Shown here in pieces: positions 16,935-27,051 of a stretch of 64,000 nucleotides of DNA. Where the stretch lies: the NCBI RefSeq assembly GCF_000478275.1, contig NZ_ASJB01000080.1, positions 310,001-374,000 of the forward strand, in the 5' to 3' direction. The position numbers were made by a program, and so were the translations under genes. The stretch's first letter is position 1; the number at the start of each line of letters is the position of its first letter. The stretch comes from Amycolatopsis orientalis DSM 40040 = KCTC 9412 (lineage in GTDB: Bacteria; Actinomycetota; Actinomycetes; Mycobacteriales; Pseudonocardiaceae). The notes below the pieces were generated by a model. That model made no database searches. It was not told where the DNA came from and saw nothing but the letters and a program-made list of their open reading frames with translations.

Positions 16935-16935
<1 letters not shown>
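15064..16935 (+). CDS. mutA: Methylmalonyl-CoA mutase small (beta) subunit
   Basis: 623 residues. It pairs with MutB to form the adenosylcobalamin mutase that converts (R)-methylmalonyl-CoA to succinyl-CoA. The TIM-barrel part carries GGSWYVENLTDELA and RIARNTHAVLLEES; the C-terminal flavodoxin-like domain (FLATLGPVAAHTARASF) lacks the DxHxxG cobalamin ligand, as expected for the non-catalytic subunit. ATG 15064 has no clear ribosome site; a TAGCAT -10 (15050-15055) lies 8 bases before it, so a leaderless message is possible. First gene of mutA-mutB-meaB. Confidence 0.95.
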
Positions 16936-19103
<2,168 letters not shown>

Positions 19104-19106
19104 GCC

Positions 19107-20105
19107 TTGCCGCGCAAGATCGACGTCGGGGCGCTGGCCAAGGGTGTCCTCGCGGGTGACCGCGGCCTGCTCTCGCGGGCGATCACGCTCGTCGAGTCGA
19201 ACCGCGAAGACCACCGGGCGCAGGCACAGGAGCTGCTGGTCGAGCTGCTCCCGCACGCGGGCGGCGCGCGGCGGGTCGGCATCACCGGCGTGCCCGGTGT
19301 CGGCAAGTCGACTTTCATCGACCAGCTCGGCACGGATCTCACCGAAGCCGGGCACAAGGTCGCCGTCCTGGCCGTCGACCCGTCGTCGACCCGGACCGGC
19401 GGCTCGATCCTGGGCGACAAGACCCGGATGGCACGGCTCGCGGTGGACCCGAAGGCGTTCATCCGCCCTTCGCCGACTTCGGGGACTCTCGGCGGTGTCG
19501 CGCGGGCGACCCGCGAAACGATCGTCCTGATGGAAGCGGCCGGATACGACATCGTGCTGGTCGAGACGGTCGGCGTCGGGCAGTCCGAGGTGACCGTGGC
19601 GAACATGGTCGACTGCTTCCTGTTCCTGACCCTGGCGCGGACCGGCGACCAGCTGCAGGGGATCAAGAAGGGCGTCCTCGAACTGGCCGACGTCATCGCC
19701 GTCAACAAGGCCGACGGCGACCACGAACGCGACGCGAAACGCGCGGCCCGCGAACTCGCCGGGGCCCTGCGGATGATCTACGGGCGCGACGCCGAATGGA
19801 CCCCGCCGGTGCTGACGTGCAGTGCGCTCACCGATGTCGGGCTGGACGAGGTGTGGGCCGAGATCGGCCGTCACCGTGACGTTTTGACCGCGTCCGGCGA
19901 ACTCGAAGAACGGCGACGGCGGCAACAGGTGGAGTGGACCTGGGCGATGGTCCGGGAACAGCTTCTCGGAAGGCTCGCCGCGCATCCGGACGTGCGAGCG
20001 GTCGTTCCGGACGTCGAACGGGCGGTCCGGGACGGTGAACTGACCCCCACCTTGGCCGCGCAACGGATTCTGGAGGCGTTCTCCGGTCCTCCGCGTGGCG
20101 GCTGA
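19107..20105 (+). CDS. meaB: Methylmalonyl-CoA mutase-associated GTPase MeaB
   Basis: 332 residues, G3E-family GTPase that gates cobalamin loading and protects MutAB from inactivation. Walker A GVPGVGKST (61-69), DPSS switch region, VETVGVGQSE (switch/Walker B) and NKADGD base-recognition motif are present. TTG 19107 is used because AGGAG (19093-19097) lies 9 bases upstream and the protein then begins as MeaB usually does. Three bases after mutB, so co-translated with its client. Confidence 0.96.
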   Translation: MPRKIDVGALAKGVLAGDRGLLSRAITLVESNREDHRAQAQELLVELLPHAGGARRVGITGVPGVGKSTFIDQLGTDLTEAGHKVAVLAVDPSSTRTGGSILGDKTRMARLAVDPKAFIRPSPTSGTLGGVARATRETIVLMEAAGYDIVLVETVGVGQSEVTVANMVDCFLFLTLARTGDQLQGIKKGVLELADVIAVNKADGDHERDAKRAARELAGALRMIYGRDAEWTPPVLTCSALTDVGLDEVWAEIGRHRDVLTASGELEERRRRQQVEWTWAMVREQLLGRLAAHPDVRAVVPDVERAVRDGELTPTLAAQRILEAFSGPPRGG

Positions 20106-20162
20106 CGCGGGAACGCGGCAGAGTGCAGAATCGGATTCGCGCTCTGTCGACGAAAGGGAGTC

Positions 20163-20471
20163 ATGCCGAAAAGGTCTCGCCTCGGACAGCTGGCCGGGCT
20201 GATCGCCGCCGGGCTGGTCGTCTGCGCCCCGGTCGCGCAGGCCGCGCCGGTCACGGCGCTCCCCGCCGCGTCGTCGGTGATCACGCAGGCGGCAGCGGTG
20301 CACGAGGTGCCGTCGCAGGCACAGCCGGGACCGGTGCTCGACCCCGCCGAGACGGACAAGGCCAACAGCCAGGAGACCAAGAACAAGGTCATCGCCGGCA
20401 TCGCCGCCGCGGTGCTCCTCGGGCTCGTGATCCTCGGCCGACGCTCCCGTTCCAAGAAGAAGAAGTCCTGA
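20163..20471 (+). CDS. Small secreted/membrane-anchored protein
   Basis: 102 residues: a signal peptide (cleavage near AQA-APV, about residue 28), a short polar segment, then a C-terminal helix (VIAGIAAAVLLGLVILG) ending RRSRSKKKKS. The layout is that of a small surface protein anchored by its C-terminus, but no sortase motif precedes the helix. GAAAGGGAG lies 3-10 bases before ATG 20163. Family not recognised. Confidence 0.65.
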   Translation: MPKRSRLGQLAGLIAAGLVVCAPVAQAAPVTALPAASSVITQAAAVHEVPSQAQPGPVLDPAETDKANSQETKNKVIAGIAAAVLLGLVILGRRSRSKKKKS

Positions 20472-20710
20472 ACCGCTACCGGTAAGTAGTAGGGCTCTCC
20501 GCTTAGCCCGGACCGAACTCTTCGTAGCCGTTCAACGCAGATCCGCTACCGGCCGTCTCGGGCTCGATCACTCGACGAGCGGCTTGTCATCTGCATGGTG
20601 CACGATCTATCGCAAATGCGTATCACAGATCGAACGGCACCCAGCGTGTCTTCAGTGACCACTCGTACGGTGGTAGGCGGAGGCAACTGTGTTGCGGGAG
20701 GAGGTGCGGC

Positions 20711-22009
20711 GTGACGGTGCTCGATTCACGTCCGGACATTCCAGGCGACCCCGAGGGTCGCGTCGTTGCCCCTATAGAGGCGCCCACCGCGCTGATCTCC
20801 GAGGCCGGCGTCAGCATGGCACCTGTGCATGATCTGGGTGCCGGGCGCGGCCCCTTCTGGCTCGACGACTGGCTCCGCGCGAACGCCACCGACGTCCTCG
20901 CGTGGCGCCGGCACATCCACGCGCACCCGGAGCTCTCCCGCCACGAGTTCGCCACGACCGAAATGGTCATGTCCCTGCTCCGCTCGGTCGGCCTCAAGCC
21001 GTGGGTGCTGCCGGTGGGCACCGGTGTCGTCTGCGACATCGGCAGCGGTGACCGGTGTGTGGCGCTGCGCGCCGACATGGACGCGCTGCCGCTGACCGAG
21101 GCCACCGGACTCCCGTACGCCTCCCAGACCGACGGCGCCGCGCATATGTGCGGGCACGACGCGCACACCGCGATCCTGCTGGGCGCGGCGCGGGCACTGG
21201 CGGGCGCGCCGGAACTGCCGGGCCGGGTGCGGCTGATCTTCCAGCCCGCCGAGGAGGTCATGCCCGGCGGCGCGCTGGACATGATCGCCGCCGGCGCGAT
21301 GGAGGGCGTCGAGCGGATCTACGGGCTGCACTGCGACCCGCGGCTGGAGGTCGGCAAGGTCGGCTTGCGCGAAGGCGCGCTGACGTCCGCCGCGGACCTC
21401 ATCGAACTGCGGCTCACCTCGCCGGGCGGTCACACCTCGCGGCCGCACCTGACCGCCGATCTGGTGCACGCGCTCGGCACGGTGATCACGTCGCTGCCCG
21501 CGGTGCTGTCGCGGCGCGTCGACCCGCGCTCCGGGACCGTGCTGGTCTGGGGCGCGGTGCACGCGGGGCAGGCCGCCAACGCCGTCCCGCAGGACGGGGT
21601 GCTGCGCGGCACGCTCCGGACGGCGGACCACGAGGTGTGGACGATGCTGGAGCCGCTCGTCGCGGCTTCGGTGGAGTCGCTGCTCGCGCCGACCGGCGTC
21701 GGGTTCTCCCTCGACTACCGCCGCGGTGTCCCGCCGGTCGTCTCCGACCCGGAATCGACCGCGCTGATGCGGGCCGGGGTCGAAGCCGCGCTGGGTGAGT
21801 CCGCCGTGGCCGGGACCGAGCAGTCGTCCGGTGGCGAGGACTTCGGCTGGTACCTGGAGCACGTCCAGGGCGCCTTCGCGCGTCTCGGCGTGTGGTCCGG
21901 CGAAGGTCCGATGGCCGACATCCACCGCCCCACCTTCACCCTGGACGAGCGTGCACTCATGTGCGGTGTCCGCACGCTGGTCCACACCGCACTGGCCACC
22001 CTGGCCTGA
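20711..22009 (+). CDS. M20-family metal-dependent amidohydrolase
   Basis: 432 residues, carboxypeptidase-like amidohydrolase of the AmiA/hippurate-hydrolase type that cleaves N-acyl amino acids or similar amides. Metal ligands: CGHDAH (147-152), the Glu pair in QPAEEVMPGG and the C-terminal His in DIHRPTF. A dimerisation domain lies between (SPGGHTSRPHLTADLVHALG). GTG 20711 has GGGAGGAGG 6 bases upstream. In mycobacteria amiA1 occupies this place next to the Rv3304 and lpdA homologues. Substrate unknown. Confidence 0.9.
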   Translation: MTVLDSRPDIPGDPEGRVVAPIEAPTALISEAGVSMAPVHDLGAGRGPFWLDDWLRANATDVLAWRRHIHAHPELSRHEFATTEMVMSLLRSVGLKPWVLPVGTGVVCDIGSGDRCVALRADMDALPLTEATGLPYASQTDGAAHMCGHDAHTAILLGAARALAGAPELPGRVRLIFQPAEEVMPGGALDMIAAGAMEGVERIYGLHCDPRLEVGKVGLREGALTSAADLIELRLTSPGGHTSRPHLTADLVHALGTVITSLPAVLSRRVDPRSGTVLVWGAVHAGQAANAVPQDGVLRGTLRTADHEVWTMLEPLVAASVESLLAPTGVGFSLDYRRGVPPVVSDPESTALMRAGVEAALGESAVAGTEQSSGGEDFGWYLEHVQGAFARLGVWSGEGPMADIHRPTFTLDERALMCGVRTLVHTALATLA

Positions 22010-22015
22010 ACCGAG

Positions 22016-22043
22016 TTATCCACAGTTCACAGAGTTGTCCACA
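22016..22043. promoter_or_regulatory. Two DnaA-box-like nonamers
   Basis: TTATCCACA (22016-22024, matching the general DnaA box) and TTGTCCACA (22035-22043, the form common in high-GC actinobacteria) lie 10 bases apart just after the amidohydrolase stop; a weaker GTATCCACA is at 22162-22170. No dnaA or dnaN gene is nearby, so this is not oriC; a DnaA-titration or regulatory site is possible. Confidence 0.4.
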
Positions 22044-22071
22044 GGCCCCCGGAAGATCCGTCCGGGGGCCT
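22043..22071. terminator. GC-rich terminator hairpin
   Basis: AGGCCCCCGGA (22043-22053) pairs with TCCGGGGGCCT (22061-22071) around a 7-base loop, 34 bases after the M20 amidohydrolase stop and before the converging gene at 22180. No T-run. Confidence 0.7.
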
Positions 22072-22179
22072 GTGCTACGTGCGGATTTCGGGGCGGGAGC
22101 AGGCAAAAGCCCGGTTTTTCATCAGGTCGGGTGACTCAAGTGAGGGGCCGTGGAGGCCCAGGTATCCACAGGGCGTGGA

Positions 22180-22638
22180 TCAGCCGCTGATCCCTCGGCA
22201 CGGGCGCGTGCGGAGCGCCTCGACGTAGTCGGCGGGGGCGCCCGCGGCTTCGGCGGCGTCGGCGAGAACGCCGAGGTAGCGCGCCGACGGGAGGCCGCCC
22301 TCATAGGCGTCCAGGACGTACAGCCAGGGCAGGACGGAACCGTCCATGGTCTGCACGCGCAGCCGGATCTTGGTGTGGACGCCGAGCTCGCCGCCTTCCC
22401 AGCGGTCGAGGCCGTCCTCGTCCAGCGGCGTGACGTCGTACAGCACCACGAAGACCCGGCTGCCCGGGTCTTCGACGATGGTCGCCAGCGCGCCTTCCCA
22501 GCCGATGTCCTCGCCGCCGAAGGTCAGCCTCCAGCCCTCCAGCCAGCCGGTGCCGGCCATGGGCGAGTGAGGAGCGCGCTCCAGCATCTGGGCGGGCTCC
22601 ATATTGGATCCATACGCGGCATACAACGGCACGACCAC
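22180..22638 (-). CDS. Gamma-glutamylcyclotransferase-like protein
   Basis: 152 residues of the GGCT fold: the substrate loop YGSNM (9-13), the catalytic-type Glu region around RWEGGELG and a conserved YVLDAYEGG segment. Family members release 5-oxoproline from gamma-glutamyl amino compounds; the bacterial substrate is uncertain. Its place between the M20 hydrolase and lpdA matches Rv3304 in M. tuberculosis. GTG 22638 or GTG 22632 could be the start. Confidence 0.82.
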   Translation of the reverse strand: MVVPLYAAYGSNMEPAQMLERAPHSPMAGTGWLEGWRLTFGGEDIGWEGALATIVEDPGSRVFVVLYDVTPLDEDGLDRWEGGELGVHTKIRLRVQTMDGSVLPWLYVLDAYEGGLPSARYLGVLADAAEAAGAPADYVEALRTRPCRGISG

Positions 22639-22759
22639 AGCCTAGCGACCCGGCGGTCACCCGGCTGGACGCACATGCCGTGTCCGGCCACTCAATCCGC
22701 CCAGCGGTCGCCCGCGTACGGTAAACGCAGTCACAGACACCAGTGCGAGGAGGAGACCA

Positions 22760-24163
22760 GTGACCAAGATCGTGATCATGGGCGGAGGCCCCGCCGGTTA
22801 CGAAGCGGCACTGGTCGCGGCCCAGCACGGAGCCGACGTCACCATCGTCGAACGCGACGGTCTCGGCGGCGCGTGCGTGCTCTACGACTGTGTCCCGTCG
22901 AAGACGTTCATCGCCTCCTCCGGCGCCCTCGCGAACATGCACGACCTCCGCGAACTCGGCATCAACACCGACATGGCGGACACCAGCGTCGACCTGCCGA
23001 CCGTCCACGGCCGGGTGAAGGGACTCGCGCTCGCGCAGTCCGCCGACATCCGCGCCCGGGTGCAGCGTGAGGGTGTCCGCGTCGTCATCGGCCAGGGCCG
23101 GTTCGACGACGAAGAGCCCGGCCTCGCCACCCACAAGGTCGCCGTCACCGCCGCCGACGGCTCCGTCGAGGTGCTCGACGCGGACGTCGTCCTCATCTCG
23201 ACCGGCGCCACCCCGCGCGTGCTGCCCGGCGCGGTGCCGGACGGTGAGCGCATCCTCGACTGGCGTCAGCTCTACGACCTGCGCGAGCTGCCCGAGCACC
23301 TGGCCGTCATCGGCTCGGGCGTCACCGGTGCCGAGTTCGCCTCGGCCTACACCGAGATGGGCGTCAAGGTCACCGTCGTGTCCAGCCGCGACCGGGTGCT
23401 CCCGCACGAGGACGCCGACGCCGCGGCCGTGCTCGAAGAGGTCTTCACGCAGCGCGGCACCACCGTCGCCAAGCAGGCCCGCGCCGACAAGGTCGAGCGC
23501 ACCGAAAAGGGCGTCGAGATCCACCTCGCCGACGGCCGCGTGATCGAGGCCAGCCACGCGCTGATGACCGTCGGGTCGGTGCCCAACACCACCGACATCG
23601 GCCTGGAGAAGGTCGGCATCGAGCCCGGCCCCGGTGGCTTCATCGGCGTCGACCGGGTTTCCCGCACCAGCGCGCCCGGCATCTACGCCGCCGGCGACTG
23701 CACCGGGGTGCTGATGCTCGCCTCGGTGGCCAGCATGCAGGGCCGCATCGCGATGTGGCACGCGCTCGGTGAGGGTGTCGCGCCGATCAAGCTCAAGACC
23801 GTCGCCGCCAACGTGTTCACCCACCCCGAGATCGCGACCGTAGGCATCAGCCAGCAGGCGATCGACTCGGGTGAGGTGCCCGCCCGCACCATCATGCTCC
23901 CGCTCGCGACGAACGCCCGCGCGAAGATGGAAGGTCTGCGACGCGGTTTCGTGAAGCTGTTCTGCCGCCCCGCCACCGGCGTCGTCGTCGGTGGGGTGGT
24001 CGTGGCGCCGACGGCGAGCGAACTCATCCTTCCCATCGCGCTCGCCGTCCAGAACCAGCTCACAGTGGAACATCTGGCACTGACATTTTCGGTGTACCCG
24101 TCGCTCTCGGGGTCGATCACCGAGGCGGGCCGCCAGCTCATGCGGCACGACGACTTGGACTGA
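22760..24163 (+). CDS. lpdA: NAD(P)H-quinone reductase, LpdA-type flavoprotein
   Basis: 467 residues of the pyridine nucleotide-disulfide oxidoreductase family: FAD motif GGGPAG (8-13), a CX4C pair at Cys39/Cys44 (GGACVLYDCVPSK), NAD(P) motif GSGVTGAEFAS, FAD-binding TSAPGIYAAGDC and a C-terminal dimer domain. The HPT/His-Glu dyad of dihydrolipoamide dehydrogenases is replaced by Tyr446-Pro-Ser, so it should not act on lipoamide; mycobacterial LpdA (Rv3303c) shares this loss and reduces quinones. GTG 22760 has GAGGAGGAG upstream. Confidence 0.9.
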   Translation: MTKIVIMGGGPAGYEAALVAAQHGADVTIVERDGLGGACVLYDCVPSKTFIASSGALANMHDLRELGINTDMADTSVDLPTVHGRVKGLALAQSADIRARVQREGVRVVIGQGRFDDEEPGLATHKVAVTAADGSVEVLDADVVLISTGATPRVLPGAVPDGERILDWRQLYDLRELPEHLAVIGSGVTGAEFASAYTEMGVKVTVVSSRDRVLPHEDADAAAVLEEVFTQRGTTVAKQARADKVERTEKGVEIHLADGRVIEASHALMTVGSVPNTTDIGLEKVGIEPGPGGFIGVDRVSRTSAPGIYAAGDCTGVLMLASVASMQGRIAMWHALGEGVAPIKLKTVAANVFTHPEIATVGISQQAIDSGEVPARTIMLPLATNARAKMEGLRRGFVKLFCRPATGVVVGGVVVAPTASELILPIALAVQNQLTVEHLALTFSVYPSLSGSITEAGRQLMRHDDLD

Positions 24164-24244
24164 TCTTCACCGGCGAAGCAACCCCCGCGGGGGTGCCCGC
24201 GTCTAGCGCGTGTCAGGTGTTTCGTTGACAGCTAGGGGTTTTTC

Positions 24245-24718
24245 GTGGTCCGCAGGGTTCTTTTCGGAGTGGTGGCGATCGGCGCGGCGGTGCTGGCGGG
24301 TCCGGCGACCGGCCTCGCCCAGCAGCCTCAGCCCGATCCCCAGCCCGCTTCCGGTGTCACGGTGCAGCTCAACGACGACACGGCCTACGACCTCGGACTC
24401 GTCAACAAGTACGTCCACGGCGAGTCCAATGTGGCGTTGGCGCAGTGCCCCGGCGAAGGGCTGAAGGCGCCGAAGTCGACGACGTTCTCTTCGCCGGTCC
24501 TGACCGTCGGGAAGTACGACTACGGCCCGCTCATCGGCGTCCCGGCGAACGTCAGCGCCGAGGTCGAACTCAAGAAGGGCACCGCGCCGGGCAGCTACCC
24601 GCTGACCGTCAACTGCAACGGGAAGTCTTATACGGCAACGTTTTCCGTTCCCGCCCGGCAGGTGAGCGCGGTCCCTTCCGGCGGTGCTCGCGCGGGTGAC
24701 GGCAGCATGGCTTCCTGA
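24245..24718 (+). CDS. Secreted Ig-like protein with degenerate C-terminal tail
   Basis: 157 residues: signal peptide (1-25, cleavage near GLA-QQP), then one Ig-like beta domain (about 35-130) with two cysteines (AQCPGEG and TVNCNGKS) that could form a disulfide. The end, RQVSAVPSGGARAGDG, is a worn version of the VPxGAPQTGG tail of the three downstream proteins. First of four similar secreted proteins around a sortase. GTG 24245 has AGGGG upstream. Function unknown. Confidence 0.75.
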   Translation: MVRRVLFGVVAIGAAVLAGPATGLAQQPQPDPQPASGVTVQLNDDTAYDLGLVNKYVHGESNVALAQCPGEGLKAPKSTTFSSPVLTVGKYDYGPLIGVPANVSAEVELKKGTAPGSYPLTVNCNGKSYTATFSVPARQVSAVPSGGARAGDGSMAS

Positions 24719-24731
24719 TTCCTTTTCCTCG

Positions 24732-24767
24732 AAACCGCCCTCGGACTTCGGCCCGGGGGCGGTTTTT
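24732..24767 (+). terminator. Intrinsic terminator
   Basis: AAACCGCCC (24732-24740) pairs with GGGCGGTTT (24757-24765), with further pairing inside, and is followed by a T-run. It ends the first Ig-like gene (stop 24718). Confidence 0.8.
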
Positions 24768-24949
24768 CGTGGCCGAGTCCGAGTGCGCCGGTGATTTCGC
24801 GACCTTTTCGTGATGAAACCGGGCAACCCGGGCCCCCGTGGAGACGTCATGAGGGTGTCGGAAAACAGAAAACCGCCACTGGGGGAAACAGGGGCGCGGG
24901 ATCGTTCTTTTCCGATTTCCATTCACAGTCAGCTTTCAGGGGTAATTCA

Positions 24950-25561
24950 ATGAAGCGCACCATCATGCTCACCGCCGGTACCGTCGCCGGATTCCTTCTT
25001 CTCGCGCCGGGTGCCGCTCTCGCGGCTTCTCCGACGAATGTCCCGTCGCCTTCTTCGTCGGCTTCGCCTTCTCCGTCTCCCTCGCCGTCGGCGTCCCCGA
25101 CCGAGGACCCCGACGGCCCCGGCCCGCACGCGTCGCCGGTCGGGATCCTCGAGAACCTGACCGTCTCGCCCGCCAAGGGCAAGCCCGGGGACAGGGTGAA
25201 GCTGGACTTCCAGTGCGCCACCCGCGGCAACGAGTTCGGCCCGAAGGTCACTTCGGCGGCTCTCACCGTCGACTCCGCGAACTCCGTCGATTCCGCGAAA
25301 TGGTCGGCGACGGTCAGGGACATCAAGCCGGGCAAGTACCCGGTGACGCTGACCTGCTGGGGCCAGAAGTCGACGGTCACCTTCGAGGTGGTCGGCAAGA
25401 AGAACCAGGTCGCGAAGGTGCCGGCCGGTGCTCCGCAGACCGGTGGCACCGAGGGGCCCGCCGACCACATCGGCGTCCTCGCCGCCGTCGGGGGCGGTCT
25501 CGCGCTGGTCGCGGGCGGTGTCGGGTTCGCGGCGTACCGTCGTCGTGCGGTGCGCGCGTAG
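24950..25561 (+). CDS. Sortase-anchored Ig-like surface protein
   Basis: 203 residues: signal peptide (1-25, ALA-ASP), Ser/Pro linker (SPSPSPSPSASP), Ig-like domain with two cysteines (DFQCATRG, TLTCWGQK), then VPAGAPQTGG, a membrane helix (about 178-197) and a basic end AAYRRRAVRA. This is the full layout of a sortase substrate (motif, helix, positive tail), with APQTG in the place of LPxTG. ATG 24950 has CAGGGG upstream. It directly precedes the sortase and is its most likely substrate. Confidence 0.82.
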   Translation: MKRTIMLTAGTVAGFLLLAPGAALAASPTNVPSPSSSASPSPSPSPSASPTEDPDGPGPHASPVGILENLTVSPAKGKPGDRVKLDFQCATRGNEFGPKVTSAALTVDSANSVDSAKWSATVRDIKPGKYPVTLTCWGQKSTVTFEVVGKKNQVAKVPAGAPQTGGTEGPADHIGVLAAVGGGLALVAGGVGFAAYRRRAVRA

Positions 25562-25710
25562 CGATCGCGATCATTTCGTGACCTGAATGGGCAACCGCCG
25601 CGTCGTGCGTGGCGTCTGGCAGGCGTGGGGGTGAACGACGAGCCGGTTCCGGTCTGGGGCCGGGACCGGCTCGGTCGGCCCGCCACCGAAGTTTCACTAC
25701 AGGGGTGAGC

Positions 25711-26379
25711 ATGAAGTCGACATGGTGGCGAGGACGCCGGGCACCGCTGGTGCTCGCGGTCGTCCTGCTGGCCGTACTGGCGACACTGGCGTTCGTCCTG
25801 TCCGGTCCGGGGGAGACCGGTCAGGCCGCGCCGCAGGTGGCCGCGAGCCAAGCGGAGACGTCGTCGGCCGCGCCGGTCGAGTCCGGCGCGCCCACCGACG
25901 GCGGGGCCGCCGTCGAGGGCATGCCGAAGGCCGATCCGGTCTCGATCGACGTGCCGAAGATCGAGGCGAAGTCCAGCCTGGTCCCGCTCGGCCTCAACGC
26001 GGACAACACCGTCGAGGTGCCGCCGGTGACCCAGCCGATGCAGGCGGGCTGGTACGAGCACGGGCCGACCCCGGGGGAGGTCGGGCCTTCGGTGATCCTC
26101 GGGCACGTGGACGGGAACAAGCAGAAGGGCATCTTCTTCCGGCTGAAGGAATTGGTGCCCGGCGACAAGGTCTCGATCGCCCGCAAGGACGGCACGACGG
26201 CCGAGTTCGCGGTCACGAAGGTCGAGCGGGTGGCGAAGGACAAGTTCCCCACCGACGCCGTCTACGGCGACACCACCGCGCCGGAACTGCGGCTCATCAC
26301 CTGCGGCGGGGTCTTCGACAAGGCGTCGCACAACTATCTCGACAACATCATCGTCTTCGCCCGGCTGATCGCGAGGTGA
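25711..26379 (+). CDS. Class F-type sortase (transpeptidase)
   Basis: 222 residues: N-terminal membrane anchor (12-30), Ala/Ser-rich stalk, sortase beta-barrel (75-220). His132 (ILGHVDG) and Cys198 (LRLITCGGVFD) are in place. The third catalytic residue, an Arg usually found some 8-13 residues after Cys, is not evident: the segment after Cys198 is GGVFDKASHNYLDNIIVFA, with the first Arg at 218. ATG 25711 follows AGGGG; GTG 25705 is possible. It lies between its probable substrates. Expected to join surface proteins to peptidoglycan or trim them outside the membrane. Confidence 0.88.
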   Translation: MKSTWWRGRRAPLVLAVVLLAVLATLAFVLSGPGETGQAAPQVAASQAETSSAAPVESGAPTDGGAAVEGMPKADPVSIDVPKIEAKSSLVPLGLNADNTVEVPPVTQPMQAGWYEHGPTPGEVGPSVILGHVDGNKQKGIFFRLKELVPGDKVSIARKDGTTAEFAVTKVERVAKDKFPTDAVYGDTTAPELRLITCGGVFDKASHNYLDNIIVFARLIAR

Positions 26380-26384
26380 GTTCC

Positions 26385-26933
26385 ATGATCAAGTACCGGT
26401 CCGCCTTGGTGGTGGTGGTGGTGGCGTGCGGGGCGGCACTGGCCGCCCCGGCCGTCGCGTCCGCGCAAGACGTCTCCACCTCGCCGACCACGTCGTTCAC
26501 GCCGCCGCCGATGCAGTATCCGTTCATCGCGGTTTCACCGGCGAAGGCGAAGGCCGGTGAGGACATCCTGGTCTCCGTCGGCTGCCCTGTCGACGACCTC
26601 GGCGAGGTGAAGTCGATGGTGCTGGACCACATCGGGAAGTTCGAAGTCACCTCGGAGGATCCGGTGATCCTCGGTGCCGTCGCGCATATCGACGGCAAGG
26701 CGCGCCCCGGGTTCTACGCGGTCACGGCGACCTGCAAGACGAAGCCGGTGACGATCAATCTCGAAGTGACGGCGATACCGACTCCGTCGTCCAAGCCGCC
26801 GAAACCGACGGTATCGACGGTCAAACCCGTGCCGACGGGTCATTCAGGCCCTTCGGCCAGGGTGGGTTCGGGACGTCAGGTTTCGAAGATTCCGGTGGGG
26901 GCGCCGCAGACGGGTGGGGGTCCTTTCTCGTGA
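26385..26933 (+). CDS. Secreted Ig-like protein ending in GAPQTGGG, no anchor helix
   Basis: 182 residues: signal peptide (about 1-28, cleavage ASA-QDV), Ig-like domain with two cysteines (SVGCPVDD, TATCKTKP), a Pro/Ser/Lys linker, and the end RQVSKIPVGAPQTGGGPFS. The sorting-like motif is kept but the protein stops five residues later, with no membrane helix or basic tail. Five bases after the sortase stop, so same operon. ATG 26385. The stop codon lies inside a perfect hairpin (26929-26970). Confidence 0.8.
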   Translation: MIKYRSALVVVVVACGAALAAPAVASAQDVSTSPTTSFTPPPMQYPFIAVSPAKAKAGEDILVSVGCPVDDLGEVKSMVLDHIGKFEVTSEDPVILGAVAHIDGKARPGFYAVTATCKTKPVTINLEVTAIPTPSSKPPKPTVSTVKPVPTGHSGPSARVGSGRQVSKIPVGAPQTGGGPFS

Positions 26934-26970
26934 GTGGTAATGACGGTTCTAACCGTCATTACCACTCACG
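26929..26970. terminator. Perfect 20-bp hairpin overlapping a stop codon
   Basis: CGTGAGTGGTAATGACGGTT and its exact complement flank a 2-base loop. The left arm includes the TGA (26931-26933) of the upstream gene. Probable terminator of the sortase operon; it differs in sequence from the other repeat families of the window. Confidence 0.75.
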
Positions 26971-27051
26971 AGTTTTTCGCCGGTGAAGGCAACCGATTCC
27001 CGTTTCCGGGAGTGTTCTTTGTGCGAGGGCACGCACTGAGGGAGAAAGAAC

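Noticed and set aside
20472..20710. tRNA gene in the 240-base gap before the M20 hydrolase
   Set aside because: No T-loop consensus with a matching acceptor stem could be found; the short inverted pieces do not make a cloverleaf.
22010..22180. Chromosome replication origin
   Set aside because: Only three DnaA-like boxes, no AT-rich unwinding region and no dnaA, dnaN or parAB genes nearby.
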